Under the pieces are notes generated by a model, which saw only the letters and a list, made by a program, of their open reading frames with translations, was not told the origin of the DNA and did not search any database. A stretch of 27,887 nt of DNA, from positions 1 through 27,887 of the forward strand of contig DASUYK010000090.1 in NCBI GenBank assembly GCA_036377415.1, read 5' to 3'. The number at the start of each line of letters is the position of its first letter. Position 1 is the first letter of the stretch. Origin of the DNA: DASUPK01 sp036377415. GTDB lineage: Bacteria > Actinomycetota > Thermoleophilia > Solirubrobacterales > 70-9. Both the position numbers and the translations under genes were made by a program. Shown piece after piece: positions 8,028 through 14,766 of the stretch.

Positions 8028-8402
8028 CTAGACCGCGGCGGCCGACTCGGCCGTGTCTTCCTTCACCTGGAAGGAGGAACCGCAGCCGCAGGCGGCGACG
8101 ACGTTCGGGTTGTTGACCGAGAAGCCGGCGCCCTGGAGCCCGTCGACCCAGTCGACCTCGGAGCCGAAGACGAACTGCATGCTCGGCTTGTCAACGACCA
8201 CCGCCACGCCCTGGTTCTCGAAACGGTGGTCGTCCTCCTTGGGGGCGTCGAAGGCCAGCGCGTACTGGAAGCCGGAGCAGCCGCCGCCGCGAACGGCGAC
8301 GCGAAGGGCCTGCTCGGCCCCGTTCTCCTGCTCACCGAGCAGCTCCTTGATCTTGGCCGCCGCCCTGTCGGTCAGCGTGATCGGCTGAGGCGTCTCGCTC
8401 AT
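8028..8402 (-). CDS. erpA: A-type iron-sulfur cluster carrier (ErpA/HesB/IscA family)
   Basis: These carriers accept Fe-S clusters and insert them into target enzymes. All three ligand cysteines are present: Cys42 in GGGCSGF and Cys105/Cys107 in ACGCGSSF. Length is 124 residues, typical of ErpA. The frame is open far upstream (to 9317) but that part is antisense to the neighbouring glycosyltransferase region and has no homology. ATG 8402 is chosen because TACAAT (8416-8411) ends 8 bases before it, a leaderless arrangement; ATG 8408 would add two residues but falls too close to the box. Its convergent neighbours are Grx4 and BolA, making a compact Fe-S delivery block. The choice between ErpA and IscA cannot be made firmly. 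Confidence 0.92.
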   Translation of the reverse strand: MSETPQPITLTDRAAAKIKELLGEQENGAEQALRVAVRGGGCSGFQYALAFDAPKEDDHRFENQGVAVVVDKPSMQFVFGSEVDWVDGLQGAGFSVNNPNVVAACGCGSSFQVKEDTAESAAAV

Positions 8403-8410
8403 CGCCATCC

Positions 8411-8416
8411 ATTGTA
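8411..8416 (-). promoter_or_regulatory. -10 box of the A-type carrier gene
   Basis: The minus strand reads TACAAT, a five-of-six match to consensus, ending 8 bases before ATG 8402 in the 38-base gap after the glycosyltransferase gene. A transcript start at or near the start codon is implied. Confidence 0.5.
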
Positions 8417-8440
8417 GAGCCCCGTTCCCCCGACGCTGGC

Positions 8441-9832
8441 TCAGGGCCCGAGTGCCGGCTCCGCAGCGGACCCTCGGCCGAGCTCCGCCGCCTCGCCCAG
8501 GACCGGATCGAGGCGGGCCGCGATCGAGGGCCACGCGAACCGCGAGAGTACGGTCTCGCGCGCGTTCTCCCCGCGCCGCCGCCGTTCCTCCCGATCGTTC
8601 ACCGCTTCGATCAGGGCAGCGGAGAGCGCCTTCCGGTCGCCCGATTCGAAGAGCCAGCCCGTCGCGCCATCGGCGAGGATCCCGGCCGGGCCGAGGACGT
8701 TCGCGGCGATTCCGGGACGCCCACAGGCCATCCCCTCGACCAACGTCTGCCCGAACGACTCCCGGTCGGAGGGGAGGATCACGACATCCGCCGCCGAGAG
8801 GAAGGCGGGCAGCTCCTCCTGCGGCTGCCAACCGGCGATGAACGCGTTTCGCAGTCTGAGCCGGCTGATCGTGTTCGCAGGATGCTCGCCCTCCCACTCT
8901 CCGGGATGGCCCCCGACGATCACGAGTGCTGCCGGGTGCTCGAAGCTCTCCCGCGCCTCCGCGAAAGCCTCGAGCAGGAAGGTCAGCCGCTTCACCTTCG
9001 TGAAACGGCCGACGTACAGGAGGATCACGCCGTCGCGGATCGGGATGAGGTCCTCTTCGCCGTAGACGAGCGCCTCCCCGTTCGGCAGTTCCGCGGCCGG
9101 CCGCTCGACCAGATGCCGCCGCCAGTGCGCGTATCGATCTACCGGAGCGGGGTGAAAGACGTCCGGATCGAAGCCGTTCGGCAAGGGGATCAGGCGCTCC
9201 TCGTCCAGGTCGAGCAAGCGGCCCGCTCGCTCGCGACTCGCAGGCGAGACGATCAGGCTGAAGCAGGCCGACGCCCACTCGCGCATACGGGCTCTCCATT
9301 CCTCGGCATGGGGCCATTCCGAGCGGCCGATCTGCTCGATCCGCTCGAGCATCAGGAGCTCGGTGCCGTGCAGATGCCCGACTATCGGGACGCCGGGGGC
9401 GACCCTCCGCGCCGCCTCGTTCAGGGGCGTGAGATGGTGGAGGTAGAGGACGTCCGCGGCCGCCGCACCCGCGGCCTCGAGCTCCGCTGCCCAGGCATCG
9501 ACCTGCCGCTCGAAATCGGCCTCGTCGAGGAGCGCGAAAACCGGATCAGGAGCCCCGGGGCGCTGCTCGAAGGACGGATGCACTGGGACCTTCCCCGCGG
9601 ACGGACGAAGCGGGTCGGGCTCGCGCAGGGCGGGGGCGAAGTCGACTGCCCTCACGTCGATTCCGCGGTAGAAGGTCTCCGCGTCGGCGTCGGCGCCATC
9701 GTCGCTGCGCGACCCCGACACCAGCCGCGCCGTCCATCCCCGCTCGCTCAGCCGGCGGAGCAGCGCCCTGGTGACGTGCGCCGAGCCGCCCCGGGGGGAG
9801 AACATGATCGCGCTGACGAGCCGCCTGTTCAT
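8441..9832 (-). CDS. GT4 family glycosyltransferase
   Basis: The 463-residue GT-B protein has the N-terminal FSPRGGSAHVTRALLRRL (the glycine-rich acceptor loop), GVILLYVGRFTKVKRL at the start of the C-terminal Rossmann domain, and the EX7E motif in SDRESFGQTLVEGMACGRPGIA. It probably transfers a sugar from a nucleotide donor to a cell-envelope or small-molecule acceptor; neither is recognisable. Unlike the other glycosyltransferase in the window it has no membrane domain. The start is ATG 9832, with a GATACT box about 9 bases upstream. It lies 30 bases after the small thioredoxin-fold gene on the same strand, so a transcript from the SDR at 11181 may continue into it. Confidence 0.87.
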   Translation of the reverse strand: MNRRLVSAIMFSPRGGSAHVTRALLRRLSERGWTARLVSGSRSDDGADADAETFYRGIDVRAVDFAPALREPDPLRPSAGKVPVHPSFEQRPGAPDPVFALLDEADFERQVDAWAAELEAAGAAAADVLYLHHLTPLNEAARRVAPGVPIVGHLHGTELLMLERIEQIGRSEWPHAEEWRARMREWASACFSLIVSPASRERAGRLLDLDEERLIPLPNGFDPDVFHPAPVDRYAHWRRHLVERPAAELPNGEALVYGEEDLIPIRDGVILLYVGRFTKVKRLTFLLEAFAEARESFEHPAALVIVGGHPGEWEGEHPANTISRLRLRNAFIAGWQPQEELPAFLSAADVVILPSDRESFGQTLVEGMACGRPGIAANVLGPAGILADGATGWLFESGDRKALSAALIEAVNDREERRRRGENARETVLSRFAWPSIAARLDPVLGEAAELGRGSAAEPALGP

Positions 9833-9862
9833 ACGGCTCTCAGTATCAACGACCGCGCAGCG

Positions 9863-10126
9863 CTATTCCCGCTCGGGGTAGGCCCAATCGAGATACTGCC
9901 TGATCCGGCGTGAGTCGCTGACGACCTCCTCGCCGTCGACGAGCACCGGCACGAACCTGAGCCCGGTGAGTTCGACGATCTCGGGTCGATCGGCCCGGCG
10001 CAGCGCGACTCGCTGGGTCTCGTGCTCGAGGCCACCCTTCCGGAGGCGGCGGGCGACCGCCCCGCAGGGGCAGAGGAAGTTGGTCGGGGTACGGCAGCGG
10101 TAGAGGACCCGTCGGTTCTCGTTCAT
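9863..10126 (-). CDS. Small glutaredoxin/GST N-terminal-domain protein
   Basis: The 87-residue protein has a thioredoxin fold like the N-terminal half of glutathione S-transferases. It opens with VLYRCRTPTNFLCPCG, has the cis-Pro loop RFVPVLVDGEEVVSDSRRI and ends at YLDWAYPERE. There is no GST helical domain. The Cys pattern is CPC (Cys19, Cys21) plus Cys11, not a standard CXXC, so the redox chemistry is uncertain. ATG 10126 overlaps the stop of the upstream SDR by 4 bases (ATGA), so it is translationally coupled. The frame extends upstream to 10318, but that extension is antisense-type overlap with the SDR and is not used. Confidence 0.78.
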   Translation of the reverse strand: MNENRRVLYRCRTPTNFLCPCGAVARRLRKGGLEHETQRVALRRADRPEIVELTGLRFVPVLVDGEEVVSDSRRIRQYLDWAYPERE

Positions 10127-11181
10127 GGCCCCCCAAAGGGAAGCATGCGGACGGCGGTGCCGGTGAGCCGAAGTGCGGCGTCGGTCAGACGGTGACCCTC
10201 GGCCCGCCCGCCGAGCTGCTCGAGCTGCCAGCGAACGGCGTCCTCGAGCGTCTCCTCGTGGGGGCGCGGCTCCCAGCCGAGCTCTCGCCGCGCCTTGTCG
10301 TTGCGGTAGGTGAACCACTGGCTACCTGACCGGACCTCGTCCGGGGAGGTGGGAATTCGCAGGCCGAGCATGTCCATCGCCTCGACGCCCGCCAGCGCCA
10401 GCCGCCTCTGCATCCGAATCGGCGGCGGCGGAACGCCCGCGATCCGGCTGAGGTCGGAGAAGAGGCGCTGAAGGGTGAAGTTGCGCCCGGTGAGCAGATA
10501 GCGCTCCGCCTCCGCCCCGCGCTCGTCAGCGAGGACGTGCCCGCGGGCGACGTCGCGGACGTCGACCACGTTGATCGCGCCGTCGAGGTAGCCGGGGATG
10601 CGGCGGAGGAGGAGGCGCCGGACCAGGGCGTTCGAGGTGCCGCTCGGGTTCGGGTCGTCGGGGCCGAGGACGAAGGATGGGTTGACGATCACGACCGGCA
10701 GACCCTTCGCGGCGATCCGCATCGACACCAGCTCGGCCTCGTGCTTGGAGATGATGTAGGAGATCCCCAGCCTTCCGATGTTGAAGGGGCTGTCCTCGTC
10801 GACCGTCTCGCCGGGCTTCGCCGCCCCGACCGCGCTGGAGCTGGAGGTGAGAACCGCCCGGCCGACGCCGGCGCGGAACGCCTCCTCCATTACGTTGCGG
10901 GTGCCGCCGACGTTCACCTCGAAGACGCGGTCGCGGTTCCGAGAGCGCATCGAGGTCATGCCGGCGACGTGAAAGACGCGCTCGACGCCCTTCATCGCCC
11001 TCCGCACGGAGTCGCGGTCGGTTACGTCCCCCTCGGCCCGCTCCCACTCCAGTCCCTCGAGCGGTTCGGCGTTGGAACTGCGCCGGACCAGCAGCCGGAG
11101 ATCATCGCCCCGCCGCTCGAGCTCCCTCGCCAGATGAAGGCCGACGAAGCCCGTCCCGCCTGTGACGAGCGTCTTCGACAT
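10123..11181 (-). CDS. Extended SDR: NAD(P)-dependent epimerase/dehydratase (dihydroflavonol-reductase-like)
   Basis: The 352-residue protein is an extended short-chain dehydrogenase/reductase. TGGTGFVG (residues 7-14) is the dinucleotide-binding loop; the active-site pair is Tyr142 and Lys146 in YIISK; NPSFVLGPDDPNPSG and RRELGWEPRPHEETLEDAVRW are typical of the dihydroflavonol-4-reductase/3-beta-hydroxysteroid dehydrogenase-like subgroup. The substrate is unknown. It is divergent from DegV with 26 bases between the start codons and overlaps the downstream thioredoxin-fold gene by 4 bases. A second, different extended SDR is at 16387-17361. Confidence 0.87.
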   Translation of the reverse strand: MSKTLVTGGTGFVGLHLARELERRGDDLRLLVRRSSNAEPLEGLEWERAEGDVTDRDSVRRAMKGVERVFHVAGMTSMRSRNRDRVFEVNVGGTRNVMEEAFRAGVGRAVLTSSSSAVGAAKPGETVDEDSPFNIGRLGISYIISKHEAELVSMRIAAKGLPVVIVNPSFVLGPDDPNPSGTSNALVRRLLLRRIPGYLDGAINVVDVRDVARGHVLADERGAEAERYLLTGRNFTLQRLFSDLSRIAGVPPPPIRMQRRLALAGVEAMDMLGLRIPTSPDEVRSGSQWFTYRNDKARRELGWEPRPHEETLEDAVRWQLEQLGGRAEGHRLTDAALRLTGTAVRMLPFGGP

Positions 11182-11190
11182 TGCGCGGGC

Positions 11191-11200
11191 ATGGTAGAAC
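11191..11200. promoter_or_regulatory. Overlapping divergent -10 boxes (SDR and DegV)
   Basis: The 10-base sequence ATGGTAGAAC contains TACCAT on the minus strand (11196-11191, 9 bases before the SDR start) and TAGAAC on the plus strand (11195-11200, 7 bases before DegV ATG 11208). The two boxes share two base pairs, so polymerase could not occupy both at once. Both spacings suit leaderless starts. Confidence 0.4.
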
Positions 11201-11207
11201 GCCCCCC

Positions 11208-12077
11208 ATGCCCTCGACCGCGGTCGTGGCCGACACGACCTCCTACCTCCCTGCGGAGCTGCTCTCGAAGCACGACGTCCACCTGGTCAGCCTCTACGTC
11301 GGGCTCGAGGACGAGCAGGAGCGCGAGGCGGATATCACCGACCTCGAGGCGTTCTACGAGCGCCTCCGGATCTCGGACCAGACCGTGACGACGTCGCAGC
11401 CGTCGGCCGGCGACTTCACCGAGGTCTGGGAGCCGTTGCTCGCCGAGGGCCGGGAGATCGTTTCGATCCATCTCGCCTCGGGGATCTCCGGGACGTACGA
11501 GACCGCGATTCAGACCCGCGAGCGGCTCACAGCCGAGGGCAAGGGCGGCGAGCGGATCGCGGTCGTCGACTCGCGCACCGGCGCCGGCGGGATGGGCCTG
11601 ATGATCCTCGCGGCGGCCTGCTCCGCGGAGAAGGGCGAGAGCGCGGCTCAGGCGAAGGAGCGGGCGGGCGCGGTCCGCGACGAGCTGAGGATCTGGTTCG
11701 CGGTCGACACCCTCGACTACCTGCGGCGAGGGGGCAGGATCGGCGCGGCGCGTGCGTGGATCGGGACCACGCTCAAGATCAAGCCGATCCTCACCCTGGA
11801 GGAGGAGATCACGCCCGTCGAGCGGGTCCGGACCCGGGGCAGGGCATTCGAGCGGATGGTCGACTACGCCCGCCAGCGCCACGAGGCGGGGGCGGACGCC
11901 TGGGTGGTCCAGCACGTCCAGGACCCGGAGACCGCGGAGCGCCTGATCGATGCGTGCAAGCCGATCTTCGGATGTGACCCGGTCTTCACGTCCGAGGTCG
12001 GACCCGTGATCGGGGCACACGTCGGGCCGGGGCTGCTCGGGGTCGGCGGGGTCTCGAAGTCGGTGCTCGAGTTCTGA
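11208..12077 (+). CDS. DegV family fatty-acid-binding protein (FakB-like)
   Basis: DegV proteins bind a fatty acid; in Firmicutes (FakB) they present it to the kinase FakA. The 289-residue length and motifs fit: VVADTTSYLP at the start, TTSQPSAGDF, SIHLASGISGTY, VVDSRTGAGG, DYLRRGGRIG and the C-terminal GPVIGAHVGPG. ATG 11208 is chosen over an in-frame TTG at 11181 because family homology begins there and TAGAAC lies 7 bases upstream. No FakA-like kinase is in the window. arsC follows after one base, so the two are co-transcribed, though no functional link is evident. Confidence 0.9.
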   Translation: MPSTAVVADTTSYLPAELLSKHDVHLVSLYVGLEDEQEREADITDLEAFYERLRISDQTVTTSQPSAGDFTEVWEPLLAEGREIVSIHLASGISGTYETAIQTRERLTAEGKGGERIAVVDSRTGAGGMGLMILAAACSAEKGESAAQAKERAGAVRDELRIWFAVDTLDYLRRGGRIGAARAWIGTTLKIKPILTLEEEITPVERVRTRGRAFERMVDYARQRHEAGADAWVVQHVQDPETAERLIDACKPIFGCDPVFTSEVGPVIGAHVGPGLLGVGGVSKSVLEF

Positions 12078-12078
12078 G

Positions 12079-12486
12079 ATGGGCGAGGGGTTCCCCGAGG
12101 TCCTCTTCGTCTGTGTCCACAACGCGGGGCGAAGCCAGATGGCCGCGGCGCTGCTCGAGCGAAAGTCCGCGGGCCGGGTGCGCGTGCTCTCCGCCGGCAG
12201 CGAGCCCGCCGATCAGCTCAATCCCGCCGTGGTCGAGGCGATGGACGAACTCGGAATCGACATCTCCAAGGAGCGGCCGAAGAAGCTCGAGGACGGCATG
12301 GTCCGGACCTCCGACGTCGTCATCACGATGGGCTGCGGCGACGCCTGCCCGATCTATCCCGGCAAGCGCTACGAGGACTGGGAGTTGGAGGACCCGGCGG
12401 GCAAGGATCTCGAGACCGTGCGCGGGATCCGCGACGAGATCGACAAGCGGGTCGACGCCCTGCTCGCTAGCTTCGGCGGCGCCTGA
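12079..12486 (+). CDS. arsC: Arsenate reductase ArsC, low-molecular-weight phosphatase type
   Basis: The enzyme reduces arsenate to arsenite using a protein-tyrosine-phosphatase fold. The P-loop CVHNAGRS holds catalytic Cys12, Asn15 and Arg18; EDWELEDPAGK carries the acid Asp. The second cysteine region is TMGCGDACP (Cys86 and Cys90), four positions apart, unlike the longer spacing of the staphylococcal thioredoxin-coupled enzyme, so whether thioredoxin or mycothiol recycles it is open. Length is 135 residues. It starts one base after the degV stop and its last 20 bases overlap the convergent DUF3618 gene. No arsR, arsB/acr3 or other arsenic gene is visible, so a more general phosphatase role is possible. 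Confidence 0.88.
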   Translation: MGEGFPEVLFVCVHNAGRSQMAAALLERKSAGRVRVLSAGSEPADQLNPAVVEAMDELGIDISKERPKKLEDGMVRTSDVVITMGCGDACPIYPGKRYEDWELEDPAGKDLETVRGIRDEIDKRVDALLASFGGA

Positions 12487-12775
12487 GCGCGATCGCCCCG
12501 CCGATCAGGAACCCGACCACCGCGGCCCCCACGGCCAGCTCCGTCTTGTGCTCGCGGATCTGGCGCCGAACGTCGGTGACCTGGACCCAGCGGTTGCGGA
12601 GCGCATCGACTGAGCGGGAGAGCTCCTGGCGCTGCTGGACGATGTCGCGGCGGATCTGCTCGGCCGATCGCGTCCCCGGCGGCGGCGGCGTCCACCGCCC
12701 GTTGCCGCGGGTCGGAAGGGCCCTGCCGGTCGGTGTTGATGCGAGGGCGTGCGACAGCACGACCCGTTTGATCAT
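12467..12775 (-). CDS. DUF3618 membrane-anchored protein
   Basis: The 102-residue protein has the DUF3618 pattern RSAEQIRRDIVQQRQELSRSVDALRNRW (residues 36-63; quoted here as a region, with Arg/Glu-rich coiled-coil character), then one hydrophobic helix (about 80-98) and an RRRRS end. Function is unknown; in actinobacteria such proteins often sit beside Holin-X membrane proteins, as here. ATG 12775 overlaps the stop of the Holin-X gene by 4 bases. The 3' end overlaps arsC on the other strand by 20 bases, so the two transcripts are complementary at their ends. Confidence 0.8.
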   Translation of the reverse strand: MIKRVVLSHALASTPTGRALPTRGNGRWTPPPPGTRSAEQIRRDIVQQRQELSRSVDALRNRWVQVTDVRRQIREHKTELAVGAAVVGFLIGGAIALRRRRS

Positions 12776-13254
12776 GATTCCTCCCCTCCGTCGAAGGCTT
12801 GCTTGATCTCCTTCGCCTCCTCGATCGCCATCTCCGGCGTGGGCGGCGCGCCCCTCTTCAGCGAGCGGTATGCGTAGAGCCCGGCGCCCGCTGCGACCAG
12901 CAGGAAGATGGCGGCCTCGACGAAGAAGCCGGCCCAGAAGTTGTCGAATACGAGGTCGTTGAGAAGCCAGGCGATCCCGTGCATTCCGAGCATCAGAGCG
13001 AGGAGGACGAAGATCCCCGCGATGACCGCCGTGACCGAGCCGCGCAGGAGACTGTTGACCTTCTCGGTGACCTCCGCCTTCGCGAGCTCGATCTCCTCGC
13101 GGAGCAGGACCGAGGCCCGGTCGGAGACCTCGAAGACGAGCTCGCCGACCGACATCTCCTCGGGGAGCTTTTCCCCGATTGCCGCGGGCGGCGGCGGAGC
13201 GGTCGGGCCGCCCGCCGGGGGACCCTGCGCGGGGGTGCCCTCGCCGTCTGTCAC
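12772..13254 (-). CDS. Holin-X/phage-holin-superfamily membrane protein
   Basis: The 160-residue protein matches the actinobacterial Holin-X group (PF07332): a Pro-rich N-terminus, an amphipathic segment with DRASVLLREEIELAKAEVTEK (the family's conserved helix), and two to three membrane helices between about residues 72 and 130, followed by a charged tail. Despite the name there is no phage gene nearby; it is probably a chromosomal envelope protein. The start is GTG 13254, overlapping the stop of the small upstream gene (GTGA), and its stop overlaps the DUF3618 start. The three proteins are therefore likely made in fixed proportion. Confidence 0.82.
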   Translation of the reverse strand: MTDGEGTPAQGPPAGGPTAPPPPAAIGEKLPEEMSVGELVFEVSDRASVLLREEIELAKAEVTEKVNSLLRGSVTAVIAGIFVLLALMLGMHGIAWLLNDLVFDNFWAGFFVEAAIFLLVAAGAGLYAYRSLKRGAPPTPEMAIEEAKEIKQAFDGGEES

Positions 13255-13385
13255 TCGGGCGGATCCTCGTTGAAGACGCGGCGCCAGATCACCTCGGAGA
13301 GGCGATGCGCTGCGACGGTCGCGAGCGCACCGGTCGCGGCCAGCAGGCCCGCCCAGATCAGTCGCCTCATGATTTCGCTATCCAT
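13251..13385 (-). CDS. Small membrane protein (44 residues; DUF4235-like N-terminal half)
   Basis: A short reading frame with ATG 13385 is preceded by GAGGAGA seven bases upstream, the best ribosome binding site in this part of the window. The protein has one membrane helix (about residues 9-27, LIWAGLLAATGALATVAA) and ends in VIWRRVFNEDPPE. The W-x-x-V/F...PP ending resembles the first half of DUF4235 proteins, which often accompany Holin-X and DUF3618. It could be a short relative or an unrelated small protein. Its TGA overlaps the GTG of the Holin-X gene, so it heads that operon. Confidence 0.72.
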   Translation of the reverse strand: MDSEIMRRLIWAGLLAATGALATVAAHRLSEVIWRRVFNEDPPE

Positions 13386-13392
13386 GCTCGGA

Positions 13393-13399
13393 TCTCCTC
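13393..13399 (-). promoter_or_regulatory. Shine-Dalgarno site of the 44-residue membrane protein
   Basis: GAGGAGA on the minus strand, centred about 10 bases before ATG 13385. It decides the start of this otherwise easily missed gene and contrasts with the leaderless starts common elsewhere in the window. Confidence 0.6.
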
Positions 13400-13480
13400 A
13401 AACGGGTTGCGCCCATTTCTAACGGGTCGCGCCTGATGGCGCGCCCTCGCATCACCCTCGCATATACGGGTTCGCGCTAC
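13400..13480 (+). repeat. Dispersed palindromic repeat, copy C, with flanking degenerate copies
   Basis: The complete unit is at 13421-13452: AACGGGTCGCGC, a TGAT-type loop, then GGCGCGCCCTCGCATC. CGCGCC (13428-13433) and GGCGCG (13438-13443) form a 6-bp stem. A partial copy AAACGGGTTGCGCC is at 13400-13413, a second CCCTCGCAT at 13455-13463 and a partial ACGGGTTCGCGCT at 13466-13478, which runs into the stop codon of the alpha/beta hydrolase. This is the only intergenic copy, between the hydrolase end and the Holin-X operon start. Confidence 0.7.
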
Positions 13481-14757
13481 CCGGACTGCTGCGCGGAGTA
13501 AACCAACTCATGGCCGTTGCGGGTAGGTCGCCCCACGGTTCGCTCGGCATAGGTGGCCCAGCGCTCGAGGAACGCGCGGTAAACCGCCTGGGTCCAATCG
13601 GCGTCCGCGGCCTCGAGCAGCCCGTGCGAGCCGGCCGCCAGGACCCAGACACGGACCAGGTCGTTCCCCTTCGCCGCCTCGGCGAGCATCCTCGCGTGAT
13701 CCACCTTGACGATCCCGTCGTCGTCCGGGTGCAGGACGAGGAGCGGGACCTTCGCGTCGCGTACGTGGTCCACTCCCCGCGAGTGGGTCCAGATCTCCTC
13801 GGCGTCGATCCCGTAGTACGGCGCCGACACGTGCTCCATCACCCGCACCATGTCCTCGGCCTCGGGCGGCCAGCGCCCGGAGCGCACGCGCGAGATCAGG
13901 GCGGCCTCGAACGCCCTGTGGATCGGATAGCGGGGGTGGCGGCGCGGAACCGGCTCGGAGAGCCGCTCCCACGCCTGCTTCGGAACCGCCGGCGGGGAGA
14001 CGGCGAGGATGCCGCCGTCGAGCGTCGTCGCGGTCCGCTCGTAGTGGCAGGCGTTCAGCACCGAGCTGCCGCCAAGCGAGATGCCGAGCGCGCCGACGCT
14101 GGTCGAGCCGAGATCCTTCATGTAGCGGGCGAGGGCGAGGATGTCGAGGCCCTCCTTCCAGCCGGCGGTCGAGGGGGCGGGGCTGGTGAGCTCGGTCATC
14201 CCGAAGCTCCTGAGGTCGAGCGCGGCAACGTTGAAGCCCCACTCGTAGTACGCGCGGACCGCGATCTGGCGGACGTAGTCGAACCTGCTCGAGGTGAAGA
14301 GGCCGTGGACGACGATCAGCCCGGGCCTGGCCGCCTCCTGGAGCGCGATCGACGCGGCGATCCGCTCGCCGTCGGCGCCTTCCGTGATGTGGTCCTTGAA
14401 CTGGCCCGGATACCGGTAGCCGATCACCGCCCCCTCGCGGTGCTGGGCGACGACGAAGTTCGAGATGTCGGCGAGCCCCCGGCGCAGCTCCGCGAGATCG
14501 GAATGGCGCAGGTGGCCCGGAATCGCCTCGAGGTCGCGCATCAGCGCGTCCATCGTCCGCTCGCGCTCGGGCGGCACCGGGAGAGGGCGCCTGCCCCGGC
14601 GCTCCAGGGCCACCAGCAGGTCGCGGACCCGACCGCCGATCAGCTGACCGAAGAGCCACAGCGGCAGCAGGAAGATCCCGAGGAGGACGTTCGCGAGCTT
14701 CGCGGCGCCGTGCAGTGCTCGGTCCTGGCGGCGGGTCCTTGCCAGTCCCTCCCACAT
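13477..14757 (-). CDS. Alpha/beta hydrolase with N-terminal membrane helix
   Basis: The 426-residue protein has a hydrophobic N-terminal segment (about residues 20-40, LANVLLGIFLLPLWLFGQLI) and an alpha/beta hydrolase domain from about 110. VVHGLFTSS is the oxyanion-side motif, Ser227 in GISLGGS the nucleophile, Asp in HPDDD (343-347) the likely acid and His378 in GSHG the base. It resembles YheT/DAP2-like esterases; the substrate is unknown. It is the last gene of a three-gene unit: its ATG is 9 bases after the TetR stop. Its stop codon lies inside a degenerate copy of the dispersed repeat, so its C-terminal residues may have been set by the repeat. Confidence 0.85.
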   Translation of the reverse strand: MWEGLARTRRQDRALHGAAKLANVLLGIFLLPLWLFGQLIGGRVRDLLVALERRGRRPLPVPPERERTMDALMRDLEAIPGHLRHSDLAELRRGLADISNFVVAQHREGAVIGYRYPGQFKDHITEGADGERIAASIALQEAARPGLIVVHGLFTSSRFDYVRQIAVRAYYEWGFNVAALDLRSFGMTELTSPAPSTAGWKEGLDILALARYMKDLGSTSVGALGISLGGSSVLNACHYERTATTLDGGILAVSPPAVPKQAWERLSEPVPRRHPRYPIHRAFEAALISRVRSGRWPPEAEDMVRVMEHVSAPYYGIDAEEIWTHSRGVDHVRDAKVPLLVLHPDDDGIVKVDHARMLAEAAKGNDLVRVWVLAAGSHGLLEAADADWTQAVYRAFLERWATYAERTVGRPTRNGHELVYSAQQSG

Positions 14758-14766
14758 CGCGAGGAC

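Noticed and set aside
8403..9317. Upstream extension of the A-type carrier frame
   Set aside because: The extension overlaps the glycosyltransferase gene in another frame on the same strand and is low-complexity Arg/Gly/Ala; the family begins at the ATG near 8402, where a -10 box lies.
12079..12486. Arsenic resistance operon
   Set aside because: Only arsC is present; no arsR, efflux pump or methyltransferase gene is nearby, and it is coupled to degV.
12772..13254. Prophage remnant suggested by the holin-family protein
   Set aside because: No lysin, integrase, capsid or attachment-site sequence nearby; Holin-X proteins are common chromosomal genes in actinobacteria.
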